Origin: Puccinia triticina
Lineage: Eukaryota > Basidiomycota > Pucciniomycetes > Pucciniales > Pucciniaceae
Direction of reading: 5' to 3'
Length of the DNA stretch: 64,000 nt
Assembly: GCF_026914185.1 (NCBI RefSeq)
Contig: NC_070562.1
Location: forward strand, 4,154,001-4,218,000
In this document: positions 44,540-55,743 of the stretch, piece by piece
How positions within the stretch are numbered: the stretch's first letter is position 1
How the letters are laid out: each line of letters opens with the position of its first letter
Translations under genes and position numbers: made by a program
Notes under the pieces: model-generated
Seen by the model: only the letters and a program-made list of their open reading frames with translations
What the model was told of the DNA's origin: nothing
The model's database searches: none

Positions 44540-44885
44540 GTACATAGATGGACCGGTTAACCATTCATTGAGAGGTGTTGTACACCTCCTTGATGACTGG
44601 TTGACCGGTAATTGAGAGGGACCTTATACCCTCTCAATGACCGGTCAACCGGTCATCAAGGGGCTCTACACCTTCTTGATGACCGGTTGACCAGTCATTG
44701 AGGGGGACCTTATACCCTCTGGATGACCGGTTGACCAGTCATCAAGAAGGACCTTATACCCTCTCTTGTCATTGAGGGTGGCTCTACACCTTCTCAATGA
44801 CCGGTTGACCAGTCATCAAGGCTCTACACACCTTGATGACCGGTCATGAAGGCTCTAAACACCTCAATGACTGGTTGAACAGTCA
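44540..44885. repeat. Palindromic minisatellite GACCGGTTGACCAGTC / CATTGAGAGGG
   Basis: An array of alternating short hairpins. ATGACCGGTTGACCAGTCAT is nearly self-complementary. GTCATTGAGAGGG is followed by ACCTTATA and the inverse CCCTCTCAATGAC, a perfect 13-bp stem (44601-44643). Spacers read TACACCTTCTTG or CCTTATACCC. Units degrade towards 45070 into shorter GACCAGTCATCAAT words. Confidence 0.8.
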
Positions 44886-45689
44886 TAATAGTCATCAATA
44901 GTATGACTAGTCATCAATAGTACGGCCGGTCCATCAATGGTATGGCCAGTGCATCAATACAATGACCAGTCATTCAATAAGATGGCCAGACATTCAATTG
45001 TATGACTGGTTGTCTGTTCATTGATGGTAGGACTGGGCATTGATGGTATGAACATACATTGATGGTGTTTATGACCGGGCATCCAACATTAGTCATTGTC
45101 TTGTGCTGTGCTACTTAGCCAAGTGTACAATGTACTTACATAGACATGAGGGTGCTGTTGGTGTATTTAGCTAAATTTGTGTTACCTATTGAGCCGTTAA
45201 CGGCTGACAAAGGTGGGTTTTTTCTTTAGCTAAGCAACCAAGCCTTGTGGGACTCACTGGCTAGCTAAAGATTTACCTATATGGTGGTGGATGCCCTCAG
45301 CAAACGGTTCCCACCAAAATTTTGAGATTTACATTGGGGTTGGGATCCACAAGACTTGGAGAAGGTGTTGGTCAGGTTCTCTTTTTCATAGAAGTGGGAG
45401 GCGGGAAATTGAAGTTTTAACGAGGTTTTAGTCAGGATATTCAAGGTTTCATAGTTGGAGGTTTGATTTCTGTTGTTCTTTTGGTTTTACTATATTTTCC
45501 CTGTGATGTTGTCAGACTTATTCTGCATACAGGTTTTGCCATGGTGCTATAGCTGTGGAATTTTGAAAGAAATGCATTATATGAAGTTAATATGATGATG
45601 ATCCTATAGCGGCTTGGACTTATATGTTGAGAAGGCACCTGGCGGGTGCATGGTGGGTGTGACTCATGAGGGGTACCTGCTTGGAGGTA

Positions 45690-45995
45690 CAAATTGCCAT
45701 CTATACCCTCTCAATGACTGGAACAGACTGGTCATCAAGAGGGTGATTCTCTCAATGAACCACCCTCTTGATGACCCATGCAGACTGATCATTGAGAGGG
45801 CATTCAGAGTGATGTGCCCTCTTAATTACTGGAACAGACCATTCATGGGAAGGATTGATTCCTCTCAATGACTAGAATAGACTGGTCATCAAGAGAGCAC
45901 ATGGGTCTGTTCCGGTCATCAATAATTAAGGTGGTGTCCTCTTGATGATCAATCTGTACCGTTCATTGAGAGGATTGATTCCTCTGGATGGCTGG
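45690..45995. repeat. Diverged copy of the palindromic minisatellite
   Basis: The same words as in 44540-44885 (CCCTCTCAATGACTGG, CTGGTCATCAAGAGGG, GATTCCTCTCAATGA) in alternating orientation, but with GGAACAGAC spacers and more mismatches. Confidence 0.7.
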
Positions 45996-46384
45996 TGTGT
46001 CTCAACCCAGCCACCTGTCACAGCAGGGCACCCCCCATGTGCAGATACTTTTGTGGGGCTAGCTGGTGACACATGTTGTGGCTAGAAACCTTGATCTTCC
46101 ATTGCTCCTCCCTGACCTCCTCTTGACTCCCGCGTACTCCAAATGTGGAGTTTGCACACCGCACACTACAACAGCGCGCACAGAGGGGGGCCTGACCTCA
46201 AGTGATGTCAAGTCAACAGAAGTTCCCATGCGCAACAAGTTTCCCTCCATGCGCAAAGTAAATCTCTATAGTTATATCAATACATATGTTATGTTCTATC
46301 AATACATCTGTTATATCTTGTGCAATCTAGCACCAAAATATGACATTTATACAGTTTTATAACATATAACAAGGCTCCATCTCA
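45996..46384. other. Non-coding stretch
   Basis: Unique sequence; no gene or TE end supported. Confidence 0.4.
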
Positions 46385-46517
46385 GGCCCCGTTTGGAGCC
46401 AATATAAGGATTGCTGTGACATCTGATCAAGTTTTGACGGGCCTGATAAGATGTCACATAAGATGTCAGGAAAAAAATGCATATATCACCCGGATTATCA
46501 TGGCTTCAAACAAGGCC
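46385..46517. mobile_element. Tourist-like MITE, GGCCYYGTTTGG family, copy 1
   Basis: GGCCCCGTTTGGAGCCAATA at the left and the inverse of GGCCTTGTTTGAAGCCATGA at the right, flanked by TCA on both sides (46382-46384 and 46518-46520). 133 bp, non-coding. A 3-bp duplication suits PIF/Harbinger-type MITEs. Confidence 0.75.
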
Positions 46518-46779
46518 TCAAGGACTGCATCCACCGCAATCAATGAAGGACTTCCTGCTAATTTAGAAAGCAGGCTATTCCTTATTTTATATTTCTTAGC
46601 ATAGAATTTTTTTTTGATCCCCTTTGAAGATAGAAAGTAGAAACAGAAAACAGCATTTAGCTGGTATTCTAAACAAAAGGGAAGTACTCCAATTACAACA
46701 CACAAAAATGGGGCTTAATTTCCTGAAAAATGCTTTTGAATAGATAACAATGAACATCCACGCGCTTGACCCAGATTGA

Positions 46780-48567
46780 TTATAACCAGGGATTGATTTG
46801 ATCAAGTTTATCTTTTAATAATACCCGGGTTTGTTGTGAGAAGGCTAGGAATGCTGTTTTGCTTCGATCTACACATTCAGAAACGGTGCGAGTAATTTTT
46901 GAGGCGATCGAGCGGGGTTCTTGGGCATCGTAATTGATGACCAACTGGTGCCATATCTGAAGCTTTTTCCTTTCATCGTCTGAGATCTTGCTCATTCCCT
47001 TGTTAAGTTTCTCAATTTCTTCTGGGTCTCCCGATTTTCTGATCTGTCTGATTCTAGCCCATTCCTTAGGATCGAGTCCAAGGTCACACCAGTGCATAAT
47101 CTCTAGACCCCTCCCATAACCACCATTGATCATTCCCGAATTCCCTACCAAGCTTTTGACTGCGGTAGTTGAGAGGGGGTTCGTGTGCTCGGACAACAAG
47201 ACTGAGCCACTGAGCTTGGCTAGCCGTTCGATCAAAAGGGATCCGCAGTAAATATAGAGCCAAGCTCTTTCGGGGGAATCAACCCAAGAGAAAACCCTGC
47301 CTTTGGCGGTGATGACTCGAATTATTTGTGCGAAAGCTGAGTCGAATGTCATTCGTCCTTCTGCGTTTTCAAGGAGATTCTTTGAGCCAAATTGAAGAGC
47401 ATCTGCTATCTTCCAAACCGCCAAAATGTCGACACCAAGCCTCTGGGAATTGTGGAGATCTTCCCGGCGACACCATAGACCAACCGACCCGACTCGGTTC
47501 ATCTTATAATCGTACAATTCTTGACGTTTTTTCAACTCGGTTTCACCAAAGAGGTCCACCAGTATGTTGCGAATTTTCAGCTTTGTAGGGCCGGCCGCCG
47601 AATCAAGACCCCATTTTCTCATTGGGATCGCAGCTACGTTCTGTATGACATCATGGGGATTTGCCGAGATTCCATAAGCCTTTTGCATATCCTTTATCAG
47701 ACTCCGCCACTCTCCCGGCAAACGCCAGAGGGGAACATCTTGAGGGGACCAACGCTCTGCTATAGTATGATGATGAAGGAGAAGACGGAGGGCCAAGATA
47801 CGTCTTTTTGCCTCTAATCTATCCTCAAAAATTTTCGCAAGTTCTTTTTCCATCAAAACCCAAGCTTTATATCCAGAATTCATCCAAAAAGATTTTAGAT
47901 TTTCATACCCTGCCGAATTGATGTATGGAACGATCCCAACAAAAGCTTCTCGATTTTGAATCCTCAGTTGGCTTGCCATTACAAAAAGTATTTTTAAGTT
48001 GAATTTTTTTTCCCTCCAAGTTTTCAGTAGCTCTGTTGGAACATTTGAGCTTAGGAATAGGCTCTCCTTTGGAGTTAAAGATTGGTTTTGTGGTTCGGCA
48101 GGTAGGGCATGTTTTCGCGTATTTTTCTTCTTTTCTTTCGATATTTTCTTTTGAACCCCGAAAACTTCTTCGGGTTGAATTATAGAAGCTTGTGACCTTT
48201 TCTCTACGAGCCAACCAGATAGGTTTTCAGCTTGAATTTCGTTTTCCGACGATGGCAGTCCGTTTTTCGCATCAATAGATGAATTTGATTCCAGATCTGT
48301 CTTGGTTTGTGAGTCACCGAGAGCCTCAGACGCGATCTTAGGAGGTTGAACGTCGTCGCCAATCGTTACATCGTCCCCCGCGAGGTTATAGTTACCCTTG
48401 ACGAGGCGCGGTCCGTCTTTCCCGGGAACAACAGTTGTCTTTGTGAGTCGTCCTAAAGTGTTGGTGGCAGTGGATTCATCAAGACTGGGAGAGATGACTG
48501 AGTGGAGAAATAGAATGATAAGCCACAGGTGGGCAAGTGCAGCAGGAGCTCGCTGGAGGCCGTACAT
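46780..48567 (-). CDS. Predicted secreted protein of unknown function, 595 aa
   Basis: A single open exon, unusual here where most host genes are interrupted. The first ATG (48567-48565) gives MYGLQRAPAALAHLWLIILF, a short basic start followed by a hydrophobic stretch (LWLIILFLHSVIS), a typical signal peptide with probable cleavage near residue 26. The next ~130 residues are low-complexity, Ser/Thr/Asp-rich, with a basic patch (KKISKEKKKNTRKH) that could be a processing or nuclear-type signal. The rest (about 170-595) is rich in Trp, Arg and Leu and looks folded and helical (AWVLMEKELAKIF, WIDSPERAW-like SWVDSPERAWLYIYCG, EWARIRQIRKSGDPEEIEKL). I do not recognise a family. In a plant-pathogenic fungus such proteins are often listed as effector candidates; that is inference. 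MITEs flank it on both sides. Confidence 0.75.
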   Translation of the reverse strand: MYGLQRAPAALAHLWLIILFLHSVISPSLDESTATNTLGRLTKTTVVPGKDGPRLVKGNYNLAGDDVTIGDDVQPPKIASEALGDSQTKTDLESNSSIDAKNGLPSSENEIQAENLSGWLVEKRSQASIIQPEEVFGVQKKISKEKKKNTRKHALPAEPQNQSLTPKESLFLSSNVPTELLKTWREKKFNLKILFVMASQLRIQNREAFVGIVPYINSAGYENLKSFWMNSGYKAWVLMEKELAKIFEDRLEAKRRILALRLLLHHHTIAERWSPQDVPLWRLPGEWRSLIKDMQKAYGISANPHDVIQNVAAIPMRKWGLDSAAGPTKLKIRNILVDLFGETELKKRQELYDYKMNRVGSVGLWCRREDLHNSQRLGVDILAVWKIADALQFGSKNLLENAEGRMTFDSAFAQIIRVITAKGRVFSWVDSPERAWLYIYCGSLLIERLAKLSGSVLLSEHTNPLSTTAVKSLVGNSGMINGGYGRGLEIMHWCDLGLDPKEWARIRQIRKSGDPEEIEKLNKGMSKISDDERKKLQIWHQLVINYDAQEPRSIASKITRTVSECVDRSKTAFLAFSQQTRVLLKDKLDQINPWL

Positions 48568-48739
48568 CGTGAGAACTATGCTAGCGATTGCCGGGGGTGG
48601 ATGGGCCGTCAAGTCTTTTGAGTAGGGCCACTACCGGCACCCAAACGCTAGCCTCTTGTTCCATGCAGATATGTTCCAGAAGACCCGAGTGAGGCTCGAC
48701 GGTGTTGTGACAAGTCACACCTGAATCATAAGTGATTTA

Positions 48740-48818
48740 AGTCTTGTTTAGGACTGATATAAATATGTGATTTAATCACTGATTATATCAACTATATTCA
48801 TCGGTGCCAAACAGGGCC
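48740..48818. mobile_element. Tourist-like MITE, GGCCYYGTTTGG family, copy 2
   Basis: AGTCTTGTTTAGGACTGAT at the left and the inverse of GGCCCTGTTTGGCACCGAT at the right, flanked by TTA (48737-48739 and 48819-48821). 79 bp. TTA is the classic PIF/Harbinger target duplication. Confidence 0.65.
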
Positions 48819-48821
48819 TTA

Positions 48822-49204
48822 CCCTCATCCCGCACTGTTGCCAGGCATGAAAATAAGTTTTCACTGGCGGAGTAAAATATCCGCAACTTTCCTTTGGCCA
48901 ACGTGCCCAACAGCAAAAAATAAGGCAGGCATAGATGGGCAACAATATGCCCAAATCCATCAAAACTCTACTTTGCAGTTATAAGTCACAATGCAGTATG
49001 AGTAGAGAGTGAAAGGCGATGAGGTGAACTTGAATATTTGGACATAATAAAGGCGCTGCTAAATGATTGGTTTTCATTGTTTTCCACTTCAGCACTGAGC
49101 TCAAGGCGCATACATTCATTGGGTGACTGATTTGTATTCATCATTGTCTCATTTGGTCTCAATATCCTCTAGATTATTCCTCCCGTACTTTGATTTTATC
49201 CCTA
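48822..49204. other. Intergenic stretch
   Basis: No feature seen; probable 5' flank of the membrane protein gene that follows. Confidence 0.35.
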
Positions 49205-51246
49205 ATGATATTTCCAGCTCGAATCATACTCCAGTTTCGGTCTCCAAACAACCAGGGACCGGTATCCGCTGCCGAATTTCGCGTAATCATTGGGACTGGG
49301 GAATTGTATGATGGATCCTCGAGCTCCATGACAAAGAATGAATTGTTGGCAGATGAACGCCGAACTATCATAGTTGGCGTAATGAAATCGAATCCTGCTG
49401 GGCTGAACTTGAGTGGCCGAGAATGTGTCTCTTCTTCCTCGGCAACTTCTACGACTGAAGCAAAGCCCGGCTTTACTTTCACCTTATTTTTTCTCTCGAA
49501 TCTTTGGAAAAAGAAACCGCTGTGCTCGCAGATTCGAGAATCGCCGTTCTCGTTCCGCATCGTTTGGAGGAACTCTCTTCAGTCCCACAATCGAGCTGAG
49601 GATCATAGTCGTTATCGGCATGATGAGAACCTAATGGACGCTTTCTGTACGAACACATTAAGTCAAACGCAATGCAATGGACTTACACGCACTGGATTCA
49701 GCGCCGTGGTATCGGTAGGCATTGTCCAGGGATCTTTGGGCTTCATCCTCGCGGGATATCTTACCATTTTTTGTCGAAAGTTAGTACTGACCATTTTGCA
49801 TTCAACATCAGAAGACTAGTGAAAAAACGAGATTGGCTAATTTTCTTCTTCTTCTTTCAAACCTTAGAGATTACTGCTTAGTCGCATGGACATTGGCCTT
49901 CAACGGCATTTTGCATTTGATCACTACCTCACTGGAAGCTGCGAGCAGGTTTCATCCGGGTAATTTGAAGCAATTCATTCTGATGGAACGAGCCACAGGT
50001 GAGGATAGATCCTCCTCCCTCCTAAGTCGTTTTTGGAGCAAAAGGAGAAGACAAGTGAAAATAGCTGACAGTCTCATCCTCCATGTCAACTGATGTGTAA
50101 CATCAGCTGGTCTGGGCATCGCAACTTTGATATTGTTCTTTTCCTTTCATGTCGTTTCTGTGGGCTCTTTGGCGAAGCGCTACGATTCGAGGCTCGTTCC
50201 GTTCGTCTCAGTTCTCCTGGCTGCCTTAGCGAGCGTTGCACTAGCTTTCAACACCCTTGCACTATTCGCTATTTCTTACGAGGAGCTACCCGGTGGGATC
50301 AGAGCCGGAGCTCCTGATCTCAAAAACTTCTTGGACCCTTCCATCAAAGCACTTGCCTCGATGCTATCTTTCATGAGCATCACTGCTCTCACCCACATAC
50401 TCCTTCATTCCCTGCTGATCCGCCGTAAACGCCAACTTAAGAAGAAGAAAGAAGCACGGCGGCAGAAAGCGATCAGTAGCTTCTCAAGTTCTACCATTGA
50501 AGATCAGGAAGCGATAACGGACAGCAGAGAGCCTCTCCGGAGATATTTTGATACACTCATACCTTCCACCCTACTGGCAATCATCAAGACTTCACTCACA
50601 CTCTCCTCAGACAGCACAATAATCGAACGAAGGGTCCTTGCACTAGTTGAATATATCACTTACGTCTTAGTAGTAGTATCTTGGTCAGTCTTGTTGCAGG
50701 TTTCATTGGCTGCGCTGATAATTTTGCCACTTTCCTGATCATGGCAATATCTTCTATACCAATAGCTTGCGATCCCGGCAAGCAGGAAGTATCCAACAAG
50801 ACAACTTCTTTGGCCGGATTACATCGAACCCATCGTACGCCCGCTCGACGGGAAGCGAAGAGCTTCTGGTGCCGCCCACAATTCCGCGCAGTCATTCAAT
50901 CTTACGAAGGGCGCCGATGGCCAGCATCAGGACCGGCTCCTACAACTCGACCTCCGCCAGTCCGAGCTCACTGCGGACGAACTTGAAGCCCCGCGAAAGG
51001 AACTCGCCGCCATCCACTCGCCGCCAACCGAGGATGAGTTACGCTGCGCAAAGCGCAATCTCTTCTCTAGCCCCAGAAGATTCTGCCTCCACGGCCGCTT
51101 TTCTTCCTAGGCCTCCCCCACCTCCACCTCAACTCCGTACACGCACAACACATGGGCCTAATGGCTCAGAGCTTGCGCCGTTGCGGGAGGATCTGGTGGA
51201 GAAATTCAATGAATCGGGGGAAAGGCTTGATCAGCAAACTGTATAG
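49205..51246 (+). CDS. Predicted polytopic membrane protein, unknown function
   Basis: A spliced gene whose exact exons I could not settle. Coding character is clear in 49690-49780 (GFSAVVSVGIVQGSLGFILA), 49868-49998 (DYCLVAWTLAFNGILHLITT), 50111-50690 and about 50765-51246. The third part holds membrane helices ATLILFFSFHVVSVGSLA, LVPFVSVLLAALASVALAFN and ALASMLSFMSITALTHILL, then a basic loop RRKRQLKKKKEARRQK and ALVEYITYVLVVVSWSVLLQ. The last exon is a Ser/Pro/Arg-rich soluble tail with a proline run (RPPPPPPQL). GT donors follow TGG (50684) or CAG (50700), with AG at 50763-50764. The upstream part (49205-49690) is open in one frame, but its start is uncertain. I do not recognise the family; architecture suggests six or seven helices with a cytosolic tail. 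Confidence 0.55.
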
Positions 51247-51370
51247 AAACTCCATCACTCAAATCTACCCTTGGCTTGCCGGATCCATCTCTATTTTTTT
51301 CCAGGGGGAGTGGAAAAATCTTTTTCTTTCACTTCTCGTTGGGATCGTAGCTTTTTCAGGTCTCCCAAAA

Positions 51371-51870
51371 ACGTGTCTCTTTTTCATTTCTCAATACTTT
51401 GCTTGCAAACAGCAGGTGTGAGTTGAATTGACCGTGCGGGCACCATTTTTCCTTGCATGGATGATCAATTACCAGCTCATTTTCCGTCTATCCCGACTTT
51501 GTTTATCTTTTTATCCTGCTTTCATGTTCATGTTTTTTTATATAACTTATCAATTACTGGTGATTTCCAGTGCAAAAAGTTCAAATTTATCATATATGTG
51601 AATTAATGTATAGAATAGTTATCTGCTTTCCCTGTTTCAAATTTCCTTTTGAAGGACTGTTATAGTTATCTGGTCTTTTTTTTATTTCCAAAGCTCCTTG
51701 TGAAGAATTGAGTGGGGCTTTGAGTTTGTTGTAGAATTATTAAAAGAAACCTGTTTTGTGACACTAGAGAACAGACAGACCAAATGCTTTTATATTCTCT
51801 GAGTGGTATCAGGGATTGATGCACTCCAGATAGACAATGAAGAGGGTCAATTTATGTGTCAGCCACTGGG
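51371..51870 (+). repeat. Diverged duplicated segment, copy 1
   Basis: Shares order and words with 61853-62205: TGTCTCT, CATTTCTCAATACTTTGCTT, CCTTGCATGGATGATCAATT, TTTCATG, GAATTGAGTGGGGCT, GTGACACTAGAGAACAGACA and GTGGTATCAGGGATTGATG. Copy 1 has about 130 bp more AT-rich sequence in the middle. The TGGTATCAG motif at 51805 resembles the initiator-tRNA primer site that follows many Ty1/copia LTRs, so this may be an old LTR end. Confidence 0.65.
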
Positions 51871-54800
51871 ACAATTTTCCATGTGTCTGCAATGGGAAAA
51901 AATCCTCCAAAAATGTGGCCCCATTTTTTCACTCAGGTTAATTATGTTGTCACTCTGGCCATTTGGCTGGTACTTGTCACAGAAGAACCTTGAATGTGTG
52001 TGTCCCTCCCTGGTGGGCACCCCACAAGCACTAACTTGACACAACTCTTCAAATTTGGAGGGCCCTGTTAGTGTTACATCCTGGACTGGTGCAAAGTGCC
52101 CTTGCACAAAGCACAACCTCTGAAGGAGGTACTTGGGAGTAATGTCCCCAAACTGAACTGAGAAATCCCAATCTTCCAAGTTTTTGCTGGGGATTTTGTG
52201 CATTTCAAATTTTGACCCCGTTCCAGAAGGGCCCTGTGCATGCCCTTTGGACCATGAGACTTTTCTCACTCTTCCCTATCTTTTGTTGCTACATGTTTTC
52301 CTAAAATTCCAATCATCCGTTGTGGTGAGCAAAACAGTACAGACGGTCTACAGTTCAAGATTCAGATGAATACTCAAGATTCAAGTGACCAGTTATCAAG
52401 ATCAAGCCCTCAAGATTATCCATCTCAAGCTCAAGAGTCAAGATTTTATGATTGATATTGATGATTTTTGTTGATTTTCCTCTCTGTTCTTTTTGATGCG
52501 GCTTCAGTTCAGTTACAACTCCTCTTTCCATTGCATCCATTCTCTCATGTTACTCTCCTCATTTTTCTGTTTGTGTGGTTCCTCTTTCTTTGTGTGTGTG
52601 CATGTGATGAACAGGTCTGTGACATGTTCACTTCCTGGAGTCTGAGTTTGAACTTTGAACTCAGATGATGGGGAGGCATGGCAGTCTTCTGATCCACAAA
52701 ATACACCATCAAGATTCTCATATCCTTATCCTCATCACCTCATCAGATCCTTATCAACCCTCAAGATCCTCATCAGCATCCCTTTCCAGATCCTCAACCC
52801 CCAAACCCGCCAACAAGTCTCACTGACATTGTTGTTCAACCCCCTTTCTCTGGTTTTTCTCAGATCTCATTCATCCTAGGACCTCACAGGAAGGCAGGCT
52901 TGTCACCACTATCTCTTCCAAGCACTACCTATGGCCTGGCAAAGTAGGAGTTCCACACTGTGTCCCATAAGAATTGGAGGCTATGGATTTTCAGGGTTCC
53001 TTGAGCTATATGACCTGTGTGCATTGAACTGACCATGGAAAAAAGTATGATTATTCAATTCAATTACACAGGATAAAGGCTCTCAAAGCTCTGTTTAAGA
53101 TGCCTTAGACAATCCAGAGACCAGATCCTGCATCCAATTCTCATTATGAGGAAAAGGAAATGAAGCCAAGATGGTCAGTCATCTTGAACATTCAGGGCTT
53201 CAACAGAGGCTGGCAAGTTTTTTCTATTTAAATGGTGGAAGGAAAAAGGAAATCAAATGCCAAAAATGCACCAAACTCTCAGGCAAGAAGTTGACATACT
53301 TCATAAGCCTGTCCCACAGAGAGTCCCACTGGGACACAGGGGTGCCCCCCCTCAATTTGAGTGGCTTAGTTAGGCCAAGTCCTCTTTGGTCAAAGGTTTC
53401 AGCATGGACCATTCACCTCTGCTGTGCACTGGTAACCCCCAATTAAGTGAGCCCGGGTCTCTGTGTTGATTGCACCTGCCTGCCTGTCCAAGTCCGGCTG
53501 GGGATATTAAATATGCCCCTTGAAGTTGAGGGGGTATGGGTATATGTACATGGTAGGTGCAATCTGTGAAGTTGCATTGGGGTATTGAGCCTCTCAGGCC
53601 AGAAAAACAACTTTCTGACTGGAAACCACAGCACACTGACTGGAAGTTTTAGGAATTGGCATCAGGATGCCTATTTGATGGCCTTAGTTGGCAACACAGC
53701 TTTTTAAGAGATGGGAGTAAGGTTTTTTTGCCACTTTCACTGCATAAACTAACTGCTTGGTCTGCTTTGTCCAAGCAGTCTTTGAACTGATTTTATTTTT
53801 GTCCAACAAGTTCTGCAATCCGGACCCAACACATCACAGAACGTGTTGGACAAAATCTGTTAGATTAATGCTTGGAAATTTACTTTATGCAGTGTGTGGT
53901 GTTTTATATGGGTGTGATCTCTCAGACTTTGAGGTTACAGAAGTTTAGAGAAAATGAGCTGGAGATCTTATTTCAGTGGGCGTGATGGCCTCTATTTATA
54001 GGCGCCATCAGGCCTGAGTAGAAATAAAAAAAAAATTAACAATAAGATCTTCTAGGATACACAAGATAGAAACAAGAGGTTAGCTCAGAAGGCCAATAAC
54101 AGTAGTACAAGAATAGGCGGGAAGGCTGCAATAAGAATTAGAGATGTGATGCATCTCTTGGAAGAGAATGAAAGAGGAAGAAACGCTACAAAGAAGCATT
54201 TCAATGAGTGCAAAGAAAGAGAATAGATGAGTGCCTATTCCAGTGTATGTAGGGTCCAAGATCTGGGACATCACATGGGGCCTGGGTCCAAGTTGGCAGA
54301 ATTTCCATGCAGGGGGAGCATGGGTAGGAATGCATGTGCAGCTGAACTGACTGTACATTTGGTGACACAAGCACTGTTAGGTGATGTCAGAAAGATTGGG
54401 CAACAGACAACTCACAGATTGGGGGGAGGTTGTATCAAGAGAGATGGACCGGATAGCAGAGTGGAGCAGAGGGCTAGAACTGGACTCTGGCAGAGCAAAG
54501 GCTTGGACTGGATAGCAGTGGCGCGGCAGCAGGCGAACCAAAACAGCTGAAGCGGGTGGAACTGGGGAAGATGCACTTGTGAGAGCTATACAGAGGACGT
54601 GCAAGGCCAAGCATTGGAGAGGAGTAGAGCCTGGGAGTGTGGAATGCAGATGTTGGGTGGAGATGGCATACTAGTGCAGATTTGGGTGGGAACAGCAGTT
54701 GCAAAGCATGGAGGGCAGTAAGGAAAAGGGGTAGATGGTTTCTCTCTTTTTCTTTTTGGATCATCTTTCTTACCACTCATCTTACTGTACTTACAACTTA

Positions 54801-55239
54801 CGGATGATACTAGGGTGTTGAAGAGAGTTTTATGTGTTACCTTATTCTTACTTACTGTTGAGATGGTGAAGCCCGTATGTAGTCTTTGTATGCTTGTACA
54901 TAGATATGCTTCTACCAAGCAGCCCATTACTACGTCTACAGTCTACACGGCGGACGGGAGGCAGAAATGAGTGCCTCCCATTGCAGACCTGTTCAGCTTG
55001 GCAACTTTGGCAGACGGATGTGGGTCAAAGTTTCTCGACCTCATGGTCCCATTGAAGAAGGCCTTGAGGCAAGAGCTTGATCTCGTAAACATCCCCTTTG
55101 TGGGCTTCAAACAAACCGTCAGACAGGCTCAGCTCTCTCGGCGGAAAGTCCCAAGAGGTCCAAAAGTGTTGCCGGAATTCAAGCCATCAACAACCCCTAC
55201 GTTGTCTTGTCATTCAGCGTGAGAGCCCCCTGTTGGGCT
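51871..55239. other. Gene-poor stretch with possible retroelement fragments
   Basis: No gene I can support over 3.4 kb. 52360-52440 and 52690-52800 carry CATCAAGATTC / CTCAAGATTC simple repeats. On the minus strand a short open frame starting MSGKKDDPKRKREK (54779) follows LTR-like sequence and could be the start of a gag gene of an old element. On the plus strand 54971-55222 is open (83 codons) without a known domain. Confidence 0.35.
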
Positions 55240-55244
55240 GAAAC

Positions 55245-55497
55245 TGTTGTAGTATGATACGTAATAAGTCATTACGTTACATTCTACATGTCCAGCGTAA
55301 GTCATCTGTCATGACTTACCGTAGACATGGGACTTTCCCATGTTTCCTCAACTAGACAGCCTTCCCTCTATTACATACATGTTACATAATAACATGTATA
55401 TATATATAGCATGTGTTTCCTCAGTTGTTGTATTTCTCCATTCTTTCTCGTTGTTCATTACTCTCGCAATACATTCTCCCATTGTCAGGCTCTATTA
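55245..55497 (+). repeat. 5' LTR of the Ty1/copia element
   Basis: TG...TA boundaries. A TATA-like run lies at 55397-55408 (TATATATATATA), and two perfect palindromic blocks near the start (TACGTAATAAGTCATTACGT; GTAAGTCATCTGTCATGACT) sit in the presumed U3. Confidence 0.93.
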
Positions 55498-55515
55498 GTT
55501 TATGAGCATTTATTC
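55498..55515 (+). other. Putative primer-binding site, initiator-tRNA anticodon type
   Basis: Directly after the 5' LTR the sequence reads GTTTATGAGC. Its complement, GCTCATAAAC, matches the anticodon loop and 3' stem side of fungal initiator tRNA-Met (GGCTCATAACC) at nine of ten positions. Ty5 and Drosophila copia prime from an internal fragment of that tRNA cut in the anticodon loop. The canonical TGGTATCAGAGC site is absent here. Confidence 0.5.
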
Positions 55516-55743
55516 TCACACTTCTTCAATTACAAATTTATAAGAGTCTGTCAGCAGTTTTTTTTCCGAAATAAACCATTAGTGGAAGTCTATATCAGTG
55601 TTGTGTTGTGTTGTGTGTGTGCATTAGTGTAGTGCAAATCGTAGCGTGAATATTGTAGTGTTTGTGATCTGTCATTGTTTTAGTGTATAAACTTTCTCGT
55701 TATCTCCATACCTTGTCTATTCTCCGAACCATCTCATCTCGAT

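Noticed and set aside
46385..48818. One large GGCCYYGTTTGG-ended transposon carrying the 595-aa gene
   Set aside because: Each end belongs to its own short MITE with its own second terminus and matched 3-bp duplication (TCA, TTA), so the gene lies between elements, not in one.
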